A model generated the notes under the pieces. That model was not told the origin of the DNA and searched no databases. It was given only the letters and a program-made list of their open reading frames with translations. Shown here one piece after another: positions 52,806 through 60,639 of a stretch of DNA of 64,000 nt (position 1 is the stretch's first letter; every line of letters begins with the position of its first letter). Source of the stretch: Halorubrum sp. Atlit-26R (GTDB lineage: Archaea; Halobacteriota; Halobacteria; Halobacteriales; Haloferacaceae); the NCBI RefSeq assembly GCF_003666015.1, contig NZ_QPLT01000001.1, forward strand, positions 1 to 64,000, in the 5' to 3' direction. The position numbers and the translations under genes were made by a program.

Positions 52806-54461
52806 TCAGCGACCGCGCGGCGGCGGGTCCTCGGCCGCGTCTCCGGTCCCCGTCACGGTCCCGACCCCCTTGCTCGACCCCTCGCGGAAGACGAACCGCT
52901 GTCCCTCCTCGATCAGGTACGAGCGGAACTTGAACCGGACGCGTGCTTCACCCGTGTCGCCCGGGAGCAGCCGGCCGTTCTCCGGGAAGAACGCGGCCGC
53001 CTCGGAGACGGTCTCGAGGTGGACGACCGGCTCGTACCCCTCCTGTATTCGGGTCGGGTGGTTCAGGACCATCACCTCGGCGTTGAACTCGCGGACCGGT
53101 TCCGGCTCGCTCCCGCGGGGAACCAGGGCCATCCCGCGCTCGATCTCGGCCTCGTCGACGCCCTTCAGCGCGATGCCGACGATCCGGCCGGCGGTCGCCT
53201 TGTCGACTCGGTGATAGTGCATCTCGATCGACCGCGCCTCCACCTCGCGGAAGGAGCCGTCGGGCATGGGGCCGAGCAGGAGCTCGTCGCCCGTCTCGAC
53301 GGTGCCCGAGTTCACCGTACCGGACGCGACCGCGCCCACGCCCGTCACCTTGTAGCTGCGGTCGACGTACATCCGGAAGGCCTCGCGGTTGGGCGTCGCG
53401 CGCTTCGGGAGGCGCTCGAACAGGCGGTCGAGCGTCTCGACGCCGTCCTTCGTCACCGCGCTGGTCCGCAGCAGGGGGACGACCCCGTCGCCGACCTCCG
53501 CGACCGCGGTGTCGACGCCGTGCCGGTCGACGAGGAGGGGAGTCTGTCCCGCGTCTCGGAGCATCGCCTCGACCTCGCGTTCCACCTCGGTGAGCCGCTC
53601 GTCGCTCACGGCGTCCGCCTTCGTAATCGCGACGACGGTCGGCAGCTCGGTCGCGAGGAGGATCCCGAGGTGCTCGCGGGTGGTCTTCGTCGGGCCGTCG
53701 TCGGCGGCGACGACGAGCAGCCCGTAGTCGAGCTTCTGGCCCACGAGCCCGCGGATCGTCGTCCGGAGCCACGGCTCGTGGCCGACGGTGTCGACGAAGG
53801 AGACGAGCCGGTCGGCCGCCTCGACGACGCCGGCGCGGTCGGCCTTGCGGTTGGGGTTGTCCATCCGGACCGGCTCGTCGGCCTCGTCGGCGAAGCCGTA
53901 CACCGCGTACGAGAGGTCGGCGGAGAGCCCCCGCTCGACCTCGTGGGGCTGGACGTCGAGGAAGCCGCGCGTGCCGCCCTGCCCGTCGTCGGCGCGGCCG
54001 GTGACGAGCGTGCCGACGAGCGTCGACTTCCCGTGGTCGACGTGGCCCGCGGTGCCGACCACGAGGTGGTCCTCGTCGGCCTCGAACACGCCGCCGTCGC
54101 GGAGCGTCGCGAGTCCCACCAGCCCCGCCTCGTCGCCGTCGCCCCCGGAGCCGGCGCTCCACGTCTCGACGTCGGCGATGTGGGCGTCCGCCTCGTCGGC
54201 CAAAAGCGAGAGCACGTCCATCGTCTCGGAGAAGGTCTCGGGAGAGATCCCGGCGAGCCCCCCGTCGTCGGTGACGCCGAGGACGTAGGTCGCCTCGCCG
54301 TCCCCGGAGAGGACGCGGTGGCGGAGCTGGGCCACGAGCGACTCCATGCGCCCGTCGGCGAGGTGGACCTCGCGCGTCAGCCGCTCCTTGAACTCGATGG
54401 CGCCGCCGTCCCGTTCGCCGCGCTCGATGGCCCGCCTGAGGGCGGACCGGTCAGCGCTCAT
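52806..54461 (-). CDS. GTPBP1/EF-Tu-like translational GTPase
   Basis: 551 aa. G1 GTAGHVDHGKSTLVGTLVTG, G3 SFVDTVGHEPWLRT, G4 VVAITKADAV; a domain of ~150 aa precedes G1 (AIERGERDGGAIEFKERLTREVHL, ADEADAHIADVETW). EF-Tu-like domain II is VDRSYKVTGVGAVASGTVNSGTVETGDELLLGPMPDGS. This layout fits GTPBP1/GTPBP2-like GTPases with a distinct N-terminal domain, linked elsewhere to ribosome rescue or mRNA surveillance. The ATG at 54461 excludes 18 non-conserved residues upstream. Confidence 0.9.
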   Translation of the reverse strand: MSADRSALRRAIERGERDGGAIEFKERLTREVHLADGRMESLVAQLRHRVLSGDGEATYVLGVTDDGGLAGISPETFSETMDVLSLLADEADAHIADVETWSAGSGGDGDEAGLVGLATLRDGGVFEADEDHLVVGTAGHVDHGKSTLVGTLVTGRADDGQGGTRGFLDVQPHEVERGLSADLSYAVYGFADEADEPVRMDNPNRKADRAGVVEAADRLVSFVDTVGHEPWLRTTIRGLVGQKLDYGLLVVAADDGPTKTTREHLGILLATELPTVVAITKADAVSDERLTEVEREVEAMLRDAGQTPLLVDRHGVDTAVAEVGDGVVPLLRTSAVTKDGVETLDRLFERLPKRATPNREAFRMYVDRSYKVTGVGAVASGTVNSGTVETGDELLLGPMPDGSFREVEARSIEMHYHRVDKATAGRIVGIALKGVDEAEIERGMALVPRGSEPEPVREFNAEVMVLNHPTRIQEGYEPVVHLETVSEAAAFFPENGRLLPGDTGEARVRFKFRSYLIEEGQRFVFREGSSKGVGTVTGTGDAAEDPPPRGR

Positions 54462-54589
54462 GTCCCGTCGTAGGCGAGGACTCGGCTTAACGGTTTTCGT
54501 GGTACGTGCCCCCACGGCACGTGACCGTCCCTGACTCCTCGGGAGCGCTCCGGCGGGCTATTTAACCGACCGCCGCGGACAACGACGGT

Positions 54590-55435
54590 ATGGACACCTC
54601 GGTCCCCAGCGTCGCCGAACGCCGCGTCCACGTGGTCCCGCTCGGCTACGAGCGCGACCGGATCGTCGAACCCCTCCGCCGCCACGGCGCCGACGTCGCC
54701 TACCTCCTCGTCGACGCCCCCGACCGCGAGGGGGCCCGCGGAGACGTGGACTTCGACGCGGCCGGCGCCGCCGACCCCGCGGACACCCGCGTCGACCCCG
54801 ACGGGCTCACGGACTACCAGCGCGACGCGTGGACGGCCGCCGCCGAGTTCGCCGCGGTCCGACCGATCCCCGTCGCGCTCGCGGACGTGTACGACGTGCT
54901 CGGCGTGACGACGACGGTCGCCGCCCGCCATCAGGCGAGCGCGACGGACGGCGACCGCCTCTTCGGGAACGTCTCCACGGGCCCGCGGATCGCCGCGGTC
55001 GGCGTCGCGCTGGCCTGTATGATCGTCGGCGCGCGCCCGTACAGCGTCGAGCCCGAGCGCCACCGCCACGACCGGCGCGAGGAACCGCTCACCGAGGGGG
55101 TCGAGCGCACCGTCGACCTCCCGATCTACCCGATGGACGCCCCGACCACCGACCAGGTCGCCGTCCTCGGCCGCCTCCACGAGCGCGCCGAGGAGAACCT
55201 GACCACCGACAAGTGGAACCTCATCGAGTGGGCGCGCGAGCGCGACCTCGCGTTCCTGCGCGAGGCGGGCGAGAGCCGGACCGCCAAGTACCGCGCCTTG
55301 GAAACGCACGTGCTCTCACCGCTGCGCGACCGCGGCTACGTCGAATTAGAGGACATCGGCCGCTCCGACACCGTCCGGCTCACCGAGACCGGCCGCCGCG
55401 TCTTCTTCGCGTTCAAGCACAAGATCGGCGAGTAG
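54590..55435 (+). CDS. DUF6293/HFX_2341-type regulator (CARF-like plus winged helix)
   Basis: 281 aa. N-terminal Rossmann-like half VHVVPLGYERDRIVEPLRRHGADVAYLLVDAPD (CARF-like) and GNVSTGPRIAAVGVALACMIVGARPYSVEP; C-terminal winged-helix part LGRLHERAEENLTTDKWNLIEWARERDLAFLREAGESRTAKYRALETHVLSPLRDRGYVELEDIGRSDTVRLTETGRRVFF. CARF domains sense cyclic nucleotides, so this looks like a ligand-gated transcription factor. No CRISPR genes are nearby. It lies alone on the plus strand downstream of the GTPase gene (divergent). Confidence 0.85.
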   Translation: MDTSVPSVAERRVHVVPLGYERDRIVEPLRRHGADVAYLLVDAPDREGARGDVDFDAAGAADPADTRVDPDGLTDYQRDAWTAAAEFAAVRPIPVALADVYDVLGVTTTVAARHQASATDGDRLFGNVSTGPRIAAVGVALACMIVGARPYSVEPERHRHDRREEPLTEGVERTVDLPIYPMDAPTTDQVAVLGRLHERAEENLTTDKWNLIEWARERDLAFLREAGESRTAKYRALETHVLSPLRDRGYVELEDIGRSDTVRLTETGRRVFFAFKHKIGE

Positions 55436-55744
55436 CGGGCTTCTCTCGGTCGCCGAGCGGTGACCGGTCGACACGCACGACGCGACTCGTCCGATTCGAA
55501 CGCGCTGTTCGGTCCGTCCGTACTATCGACGGCTAACGTAGAATTATCCCCCGCACCTCGACTTAGATGCGTGACGCCCGCCGGGCGGTCGGGGAGCCCT
55601 CTCCGCCCTCCGCACCCCCTGTCCGCTATCGGTCGCCGGTCGCCGCCGCTCCCTCTCGCGGCGACCGGCCCCCGCTGACGCCGCCGCGGCCGTCCGACGG
55701 ATCGTCACGAGGCGACGGCCCCGCCGTCGCTCGCTTCCTCCGAC
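55436..55744. other. Gene-free stretch
   Basis: This 309-bp gap between the convergent CARF-like regulator and tfb genes contains ACGTAGAATTATCCCC (~55527-55545) and GC-rich sequence thereafter. I see no convincing coding frame, tandem repeat or hairpin terminator in it. Confidence 0.5.
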
Positions 55745-56791
55745 TCACTCGTCCGTCAGGTCGACGTACGTCCGCCGGACGGTCACCGGCGTCACGTCGG
55801 CGACGTCCGCGGCCTCCTGTTGGGTACACTCCGCGTCGAGCTCGCGGGCCGCGGTGTAGAGGCAGGCGGCGGCGACGCCGACCGGGTTGCGGCCGTTCGC
55901 GATCCCCTCCTCGACCGCGCGCTCGGCCAGCTCGCCGGCGCGGCGCTCGACGGCCGGGTCGCAGCCGAGGTCGCTGGCGAACCGCGGGAGGTACTCCGCG
56001 GGGCCGCTCGGCGCGATCGGGAGGCCCAGCTCGCGGTTCATCGCGTCGAAGGCGGCCCGATGCTCGTCCTCCGTCGCCTTCGCCTCGGCGCACACCTCGC
56101 CGACGGTGCGGGCCACGTCGGCGGTGCGGCAGGCGACGTAGACGCAGGCCGCGGCGAACCCTTCGAGCGAGCGCCCGCGGAGCAGGCTCTCCTCCTGCGC
56201 GGAGTCGAACAGCGCGCAGGCGGCGTCGCGGACGCTGTCGGGTAACCCCATGACGCCGGTGAGCCGCCGGATCTCCGTGTAGGCGTACACCTTGTTGCGG
56301 TCGCGCTTCGTCGAGATCTGCGCGCGGTTGTGCTGGGTCCGCATCCGGGCGAGCCGCCGCCGCTTGCGGCCCTTCACCTTCGTCGAGCGGCCGATCTCCG
56401 TCGAGAGCCCGCGGTCGTGGCGCGAGCGCGTCAGCGGGGCGCCGGTCCGCTTCGGATTCGTGTCGTCGTCGTCGAACGACCGCCACTCCGGGCCGTGGTC
56501 GATCCGATCGGCCTCGACGACGAGCCCGCAGTCGGCGCAGACGCGCTCCGCGCCGTCGACGCGCGTGCGGCCGCCGCACTCGGGACACGTCTCGCGGTCG
56601 CCGGTCTCCTCGGCGCCCGGCGTCTCGGACTCCTCGCCCGCCGGGACCTGCTCCGCGGTCGCGGCGCGGTCGGCGGTCGCGGCGTGTTCTGCGGTCGCGG
56701 CGCCGTCAGCGGTCGCGGCGCGGTCGGCGGTCGCGGCGTCGTCGGTCTCGGTCCGGGGCGAACGAACGCGGGTCGAGCGTGCGTCACTCAT
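55745..56791 (-). CDS. tfb: Transcription initiation factor IIB
   Basis: 348 aa. Zinc ribbon CPECGGRTRVDGAERVCADCGLVV, B-finger/linker EWRSFDDDDTNPKRTGAPLTRSRHDRGLSTEIGRSTKVKGRKRRRLARMRTQHNRAQISTKRDRNK, and two cyclin repeats (about 150-240 and 250-340). Haloarchaea carry several TFBs; this one has a low-complexity hexapeptide run (ATADRA-type, residues 20-48) before the ribbon, encoded by 18-bp repeats at 56648-56734. Minus-strand TTTAAG box ~56818-56825 lies about 30 bp upstream. GTG-ATG tandem start. Confidence 0.95.
   Translation of the reverse strand: MSDARSTRVRSPRTETDDAATADRAATADGAATAEHAATADRAATAEQVPAGEESETPGAEETGDRETCPECGGRTRVDGAERVCADCGLVVEADRIDHGPEWRSFDDDDTNPKRTGAPLTRSRHDRGLSTEIGRSTKVKGRKRRRLARMRTQHNRAQISTKRDRNKVYAYTEIRRLTGVMGLPDSVRDAACALFDSAQEESLLRGRSLEGFAAACVYVACRTADVARTVGEVCAEAKATEDEHRAAFDAMNRELGLPIAPSGPAEYLPRFASDLGCDPAVERRAGELAERAVEEGIANGRNPVGVAAACLYTAARELDAECTQQEAADVADVTPVTVRRTYVDLTDE
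56648..56734. repeat. 18-bp tandem repeats in the tfb N-terminus
   Basis: Five units of about 18 bp encode ATADRA, ATADGA, ATAEHA, ATADRA, ATAEQ on the minus strand, with CGGTCGCGGCG as the recurring core. The repeats keep frame and likely vary in number. Confidence 0.8.
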
Positions 56792-56954
56792 CACACGTCG
56801 AACTCCGGCCCGATGCCTTACTTAAACCCGGGCGGATCGGCGGTCGATCGGCCGGATCGCGGCGCGCGAACCGACCGGTTATCGGTCGGTGATCCGGCGA
56901 GTGAGGTCGCCGCAGTACGGTGGTTTTAACCCTCCTGCCGGGCCATCGGTTCGC

Positions 56955-57476
56955 ATGACGCTGTCGGAGATCGCGGCGGGGGTCGAGGTGACCTCGCGCC
57001 AGCGCGATCAGGGGGTCGCGCTCGCGGACGACACGGACACGCCGCTCGTCGATCGCCTGTCGGATCACGCCGAGTCGCTCCCGTGTACGCCCGAGGCGAC
57101 CGCCACGCTCGTCGACGCCTACACCGCCGGACGGAGCGTGGGCGACGCGGGCCGCGAGGCGGGCGTCTCCCCGATGACGGCCGCGAAGGCGCTCCACCGG
57201 TGCGGCGTCGCGGGCGTCTGCCCGCTCTCGCCCACCGGCCGCGACGTCGTTCGCGACTGGCTCGCGGGCCGGATCGCTCGCAGCGAGGCTGTCGAACTCA
57301 CCGGCGGCGACGAGGCCGACTTCGCGCTCGCGACGTACGTCGAGACGCACGACCCGGTCGAACCCGTCGCGGAGGCGGTCGACGCGCAGGTCGCCGGGTC
57401 GGCGCCGCTCGGTGACGGACTCGGCGCCGACGACCCGCTCGGCGACGCGCTGGGCTCCGGCGACGGCCTCCGTTGA
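56955..57476 (+). CDS. Conserved haloarchaeal protein with helix-turn-helix-like core
   Basis: 173 aa. The segment TATLVDAYTAGRSVGDAGREAGVSPMTAAKALHRCGVAGV looks like a HTH motif; RDVVRDWLAGRIARSEAVELTGGDEADFALATYVETHDP is a second helical, DNA-binding-like piece. N-terminus MTLSEIAAGVEVTSRQRDQGVA. The C-terminus is a repeated GDGLGADDPLGDALGSGDGL tail. A GGTTTTAACC box at 56922-56931 is 28 bp upstream. Unnamed haloarchaeal DUF; a DNA-binding role is an inference. Confidence 0.75.
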   Translation: MTLSEIAAGVEVTSRQRDQGVALADDTDTPLVDRLSDHAESLPCTPEATATLVDAYTAGRSVGDAGREAGVSPMTAAKALHRCGVAGVCPLSPTGRDVVRDWLAGRIARSEAVELTGGDEADFALATYVETHDPVEPVAEAVDAQVAGSAPLGDGLGADDPLGDALGSGDGLR

Positions 57477-57500
57477 ACGTCGATCGCCTCTCGACCCGTC

Positions 57501-58355
57501 TCAGGGCGTGAAGCGCTCGACGAGCCCCGGCTCCGGGAACTCCACGCCGAGCGACGCGTCGAACGCGGTCTCGTAGGCGGCCGCGATCGCCCGCGCGTAC
57601 GCGTCGTCTCCCGCCGCCGCGGTCGGCGCGGCCGCGATCTCGGGATCCGTCGCCGGGACGCGGACGACGCCGGATCCGTCGCCGTCGCGCTCGTCCTCGT
57701 CACTCCCGCCGTCGGCCCCCGCTCGCTCGACCGCGAGCGTCGCGTCGAGGCTCCCGCCGACGTCGGCGATCCGCCCGCGGAGCCGCTGGGCCGCGTCGCG
57801 CCCGTGGGCCGTCGCCGGCCGGACCGCGACCGCGCGGTCGACGGTCGTCGCGGCCGCGACCGCCTCGTTCGAGCCCATCGGCGCGGCGTCGACGACCACC
57901 GCGTCGTACGTCGTCGCCGCCTCGTCGATCCGCCGCTCTAACTTCCGGGCGGCCTCCGCGGTCTTCGCCCGCCCGACGCGCTCGAAGGGCGCCCTCGCGG
58001 GTATCGCGTCGACGCGTCCCGGGAGGTCCGGCGCGTCGCGGTCGCTCGCGTCGCGGTCGCTCGCGTCGCCGCCGCTCCCGCCCCCGAATCCCGGCCGCTC
58101 GGCGCTCGCACCGGTCCCGGCGACGGGGTACGCCGCCGCCGACAACGCGGCGTCCGGATCCTCGGTGAGGAGCGCGGTGAGGTCGGGGTCGATCCGTCCG
58201 GCCACGTACTCGGAGAGGCCCTGCGTGGTGAACGCGGCGTCGACGACCGCGACGTCGTCGCCGTCGCGCGCGCCCATCGCCGCCAGTTCGACAGCGGTCC
58301 GCGTCGTTCCCGCGCCGCCGGTCGCCCCGACGAGCGCGAGCGTCGTCGCCTGCAT
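57501..58355 (-). CDS. Deviant MinD/ParA-like protein
   Basis: 284 aa. Shape of a MinD/ParA P-loop ATPase: LALVGATGGAGTTRTAVELAAMGARDGDDVAVVDAAF, YDAVVVDAAPMGSNEAVAAATTVDRAVAVRPATAHGRDAAQRL. But the Walker A is GATGGAGTTR, lacking both the signature Lys of KGG and the P-loop Lys of GKT, so ATP hydrolysis is doubtful. A Gly/Asp insertion at ~95-115 and another near 215-230. TTAAAAAG box at 58381-58388 (minus CTTTTTAA) about 30 bp upstream. Function may be structural. Confidence 0.78.
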   Translation of the reverse strand: MQATTLALVGATGGAGTTRTAVELAAMGARDGDDVAVVDAAFTTQGLSEYVAGRIDPDLTALLTEDPDAALSAAAYPVAGTGASAERPGFGGGSGGDASDRDASDRDAPDLPGRVDAIPARAPFERVGRAKTAEAARKLERRIDEAATTYDAVVVDAAPMGSNEAVAAATTVDRAVAVRPATAHGRDAAQRLRGRIADVGGSLDATLAVERAGADGGSDEDERDGDGSGVVRVPATDPEIAAAPTAAAGDDAYARAIAAAYETAFDASLGVEFPEPGLVERFTP

Positions 58356-58432
58356 GTCCCGGCCTCGCCGGAGGTGTATCTTAAAAAGAGCGAAGCCGAG
58401 CGGCGGCGCGGGCCGCGGCGCCGTCCCGTTTC

Positions 58433-58864
58433 CTACCCGTCTATCGCGGTCGCCACGTCTTCGGCGACGGCGTCGAGCTCGTCGTCCGAGAGGTCCGGCC
58501 GAGCGCCCGCCACCGCGTGGATCGGCGCGCCGCCGTCGCCCTCGAACCGCGGGACGACGTGGACGTGGACGTGCGGGACCTCCTGGCCGGCCGCCTCGCC
58601 GTCGTTGACGCCGACGTTGGCGCCGTCGGCGTCGACGGCGTCCTGAACCTTCGGCGTGAGCGACGCGACCGCGTCGAACAGGTCGCTCGCGAGGTCGGGG
58701 TCGAGGTCGCCGACGTGCCGCGCGTGCGATTTGGGGATCACCAGCGTGTGGCCGCGCGCGAGGGGGTTCGCGTCGAGGAACGCCAGCACGGCGTCGGTCT
58801 CGTGGACGGTGCGCGCCGGGATGTCCCCGGCGACGATCGAACAGAAGATACAGTCGTCGGACAT
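58433..58864 (-). CDS. HIT family protein
   Basis: 143 aa, histidine-triad HVHVHVVPRF at residues ~102-111 (H-x-H-x-H-x-x), with IFCSIVAGDIPARTVHETDAVLAFLDANPLARGHTLVIPKSHARH at the N-terminus. Such nucleotide hydrolases or transferases act on AMP-lysine, ApnA or similar. ATG 58864 follows MMRRPSDRSG which is dropped. Confidence 0.9.
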   Translation of the reverse strand: MSDDCIFCSIVAGDIPARTVHETDAVLAFLDANPLARGHTLVIPKSHARHVGDLDPDLASDLFDAVASLTPKVQDAVDADGANVGVNDGEAAGQEVPHVHVHVVPRFEGDGGAPIHAVAGARPDLSDDELDAVAEDVATAIDG

Positions 58865-58950
58865 ACCCGAGCGATCGCTCGGGCGTCTCATCAAGGTTTC
58901 CCGGGCCGTTTCGTCAACGGACCTATATCCGCCGCGCCGAAACGGGCGGT

Positions 58951-59253
58951 ATGGACGATCGGCTCGAACGCGTCATCCGCCAGCAGCTCCGGAAGGCGGG
59001 CAAGCAGTTCGAGGAGGCCAGACGCGCCTACGCCGAGGGCCGCGACGACCCCGAGGGCGACGCGGCCGCGGCGGCGCGGTTCGACCTCCCGACCGACGAC
59101 GCCGGGCGCGCCCGCATCGTCTGCCGCCGCCACGCCGAGCGTCGGACCGTGCCGGTCGACGCCGAGGGGCGACCGGCCTGCTTCGAGTCGGGTCACCCCG
59201 ACTGCGAGGGGTGCGCCGAGGACGTCCGCGACGGGGTCGTCGAGACGTGGTGA
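58951..59253 (+). CDS. Small conserved protein with Cys motif
   Basis: 100 aa, MDDRLERVIRQQLRKAGKQFEEARRAYAEGRDDPEGDAAAAARFDLPTDDAGRARIVCRRHAERRTVPVDAEGRPACFESGHPDCEGCAEDVRDGVVETW. The Cys-rich middle (RIVCRRHAERR, PDCEGCAED) suggests a metal site with CxxH..CxxC pattern. Recognised as a DUF7091-type haloarchaeal protein from memory; divergent from the HIT gene. Confidence 0.8.
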   Translation: MDDRLERVIRQQLRKAGKQFEEARRAYAEGRDDPEGDAAAAARFDLPTDDAGRARIVCRRHAERRTVPVDAEGRPACFESGHPDCEGCAEDVRDGVVETW

Positions 59254-59336
59254 CCGCCGCGATCCGCGGGATACTTCGGCGGTAGCGCGGCGGTTCCACC
59301 CGAACACGTTTGTTTCCCGGCCCTCTGGTGAGGCGC

Positions 59337-60527
59337 ATGAAGCGGGTCGCGGTCGTCGTCGCCCTCCTCCTCGTGGTCGGGGTCGGCCTCGTCCTCTCCG
59401 GGTTCTTCGCCGGTGTCGCCGAGGAGCCGACGGTCGACGACGTGGCGGACGACCGCCTCATCGCGGTCGACGGCGACTACCGGCTCTGGCCGTACACCAG
59501 CCGAACCAGGACCGTCGAGGGGCGGACGCTCGCGATCAACGTGGTGTTCCACGCCGACGCGGCGGCGACGCGGGCGGCCATCGAGGGCGACCCGGGCGCC
59601 GACTGGGAGGAGACCGAACCAGGGGAGGCCGCGGCGACCGCCGGCGACGATCAGGTCCGGGAGTTCGTCGGGCGCGACTGGCGGGACGCGCACAGCTCGC
59701 TCCGCTACTCGTACGTCGAGGGGCCGACCGGCGGGGTCTGGCTGACCGAGACGTTCGAGCTCCACGACGGGGCGTACCTCGGGGTCCGCGACCACCTCCG
59801 CGCGTACGAGTCCCCCGACGGGGCCTACACTGCGGTCCAGGCCCACGAGGAGTACTACGACTGGTTCCGGCTCCGACACACCGTCCCCGACATCGACGCG
59901 CCCGCGACGCGGCTGGAGGACGATTTCATCGATTCGGGCCGCGCGACCGACGTCCGCCGTGAGTATCGCGGCATCGACGGCGGCCGCAGCGACGGCTGGC
60001 TCTCGGTGATCGAACTGGCGGCGACCGCGGCGCTCGCCGGCGCGCTGCTCCGGCGACGGACCCGCGAGGCGGCCGCCGACCTCCTCGGCCGGCTCCGGAC
60101 CGACGCGGAGCGACACGCCGCGGCCGCGACGCTGGGGCTCGCGCTCGGCGTCGTCCTCGTCGGCGTCCGCTTCGCGGGCGTGACGCTGGAGACGGCGCTG
60201 CCGGGCGTGTCGCCGAAGGCGATCGCGGCGCCGCTGTACCTCGTCCTCGCGATCGGGCTGCCCGCGCTGGTCGTCTGGCGCGCGCCGCGGTCGGATCCGG
60301 GGGCGGCCTCGGTCGCCGTCGTCGTCGGCCTCGGCGGCGGCTTCGTCGCCGACTTCGCGGCGCTCGGGGTGGCGGTCCCGCCCGACCTCATCGTCCACCG
60401 GGTGGCGCTGCTCGCCGGGCTCGGCGTCGTCGCGATCGGGCGGGCGGCCGCGGACCGACCGATCGCCGTCGTCGGACTGCTGGCGTGGGCGATCGGGCTC
60501 GCGCTCCCGCTGGCGGACGTGATCTGA
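59337..60527 (+). CDS. Membrane protein with large exterior domain
   Basis: 396 aa. Signal anchor MKRVAVVVALLLVVGVGLVLSGFF at the N-terminus; residues ~30-210 are a soluble domain with RLIAVDGDYRLWPYTSRTRTVEGRTLAINVVFHADAAATRAAIEGDPGADWEE and SLRYSYVEGPTGGVWLTETFELHDGAYLGVRDHLRAYESPDGAYTAVQAHEEYYDWFRLRHTVPDID; the C-terminal third holds about six membrane helices. The exterior domain resembles LssY-C-type domains of membrane proteins. Function unknown. Confidence 0.78.
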   Translation: MKRVAVVVALLLVVGVGLVLSGFFAGVAEEPTVDDVADDRLIAVDGDYRLWPYTSRTRTVEGRTLAINVVFHADAAATRAAIEGDPGADWEETEPGEAAATAGDDQVREFVGRDWRDAHSSLRYSYVEGPTGGVWLTETFELHDGAYLGVRDHLRAYESPDGAYTAVQAHEEYYDWFRLRHTVPDIDAPATRLEDDFIDSGRATDVRREYRGIDGGRSDGWLSVIELAATAALAGALLRRRTREAAADLLGRLRTDAERHAAAATLGLALGVVLVGVRFAGVTLETALPGVSPKAIAAPLYLVLAIGLPALVVWRAPRSDPGAASVAVVVGLGGGFVADFAALGVAVPPDLIVHRVALLAGLGVVAIGRAAADRPIAVVGLLAWAIGLALPLADVI

Positions 60528-60639
60528 TGCGGTCGATCCGGCCGCGTGCGAGGGATCGCGTCGGCGCGACGGACCCCTCGGCGCGGCGACGGCACAGAAA
60601 AGATATATCCGGCGACTGAAAACAGGGGGAAACGAACGG

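Noticed and set aside
50898..54473. Very long plus-strand reading frame (1191 codons) antisense to dppA and the GTPase
   Set aside because: In GC-rich DNA the antisense frame of real genes stays open; the translation is Arg/Val/Leu-rich, has no motif, and the opposite strand encodes clear dppA and a GTPase.
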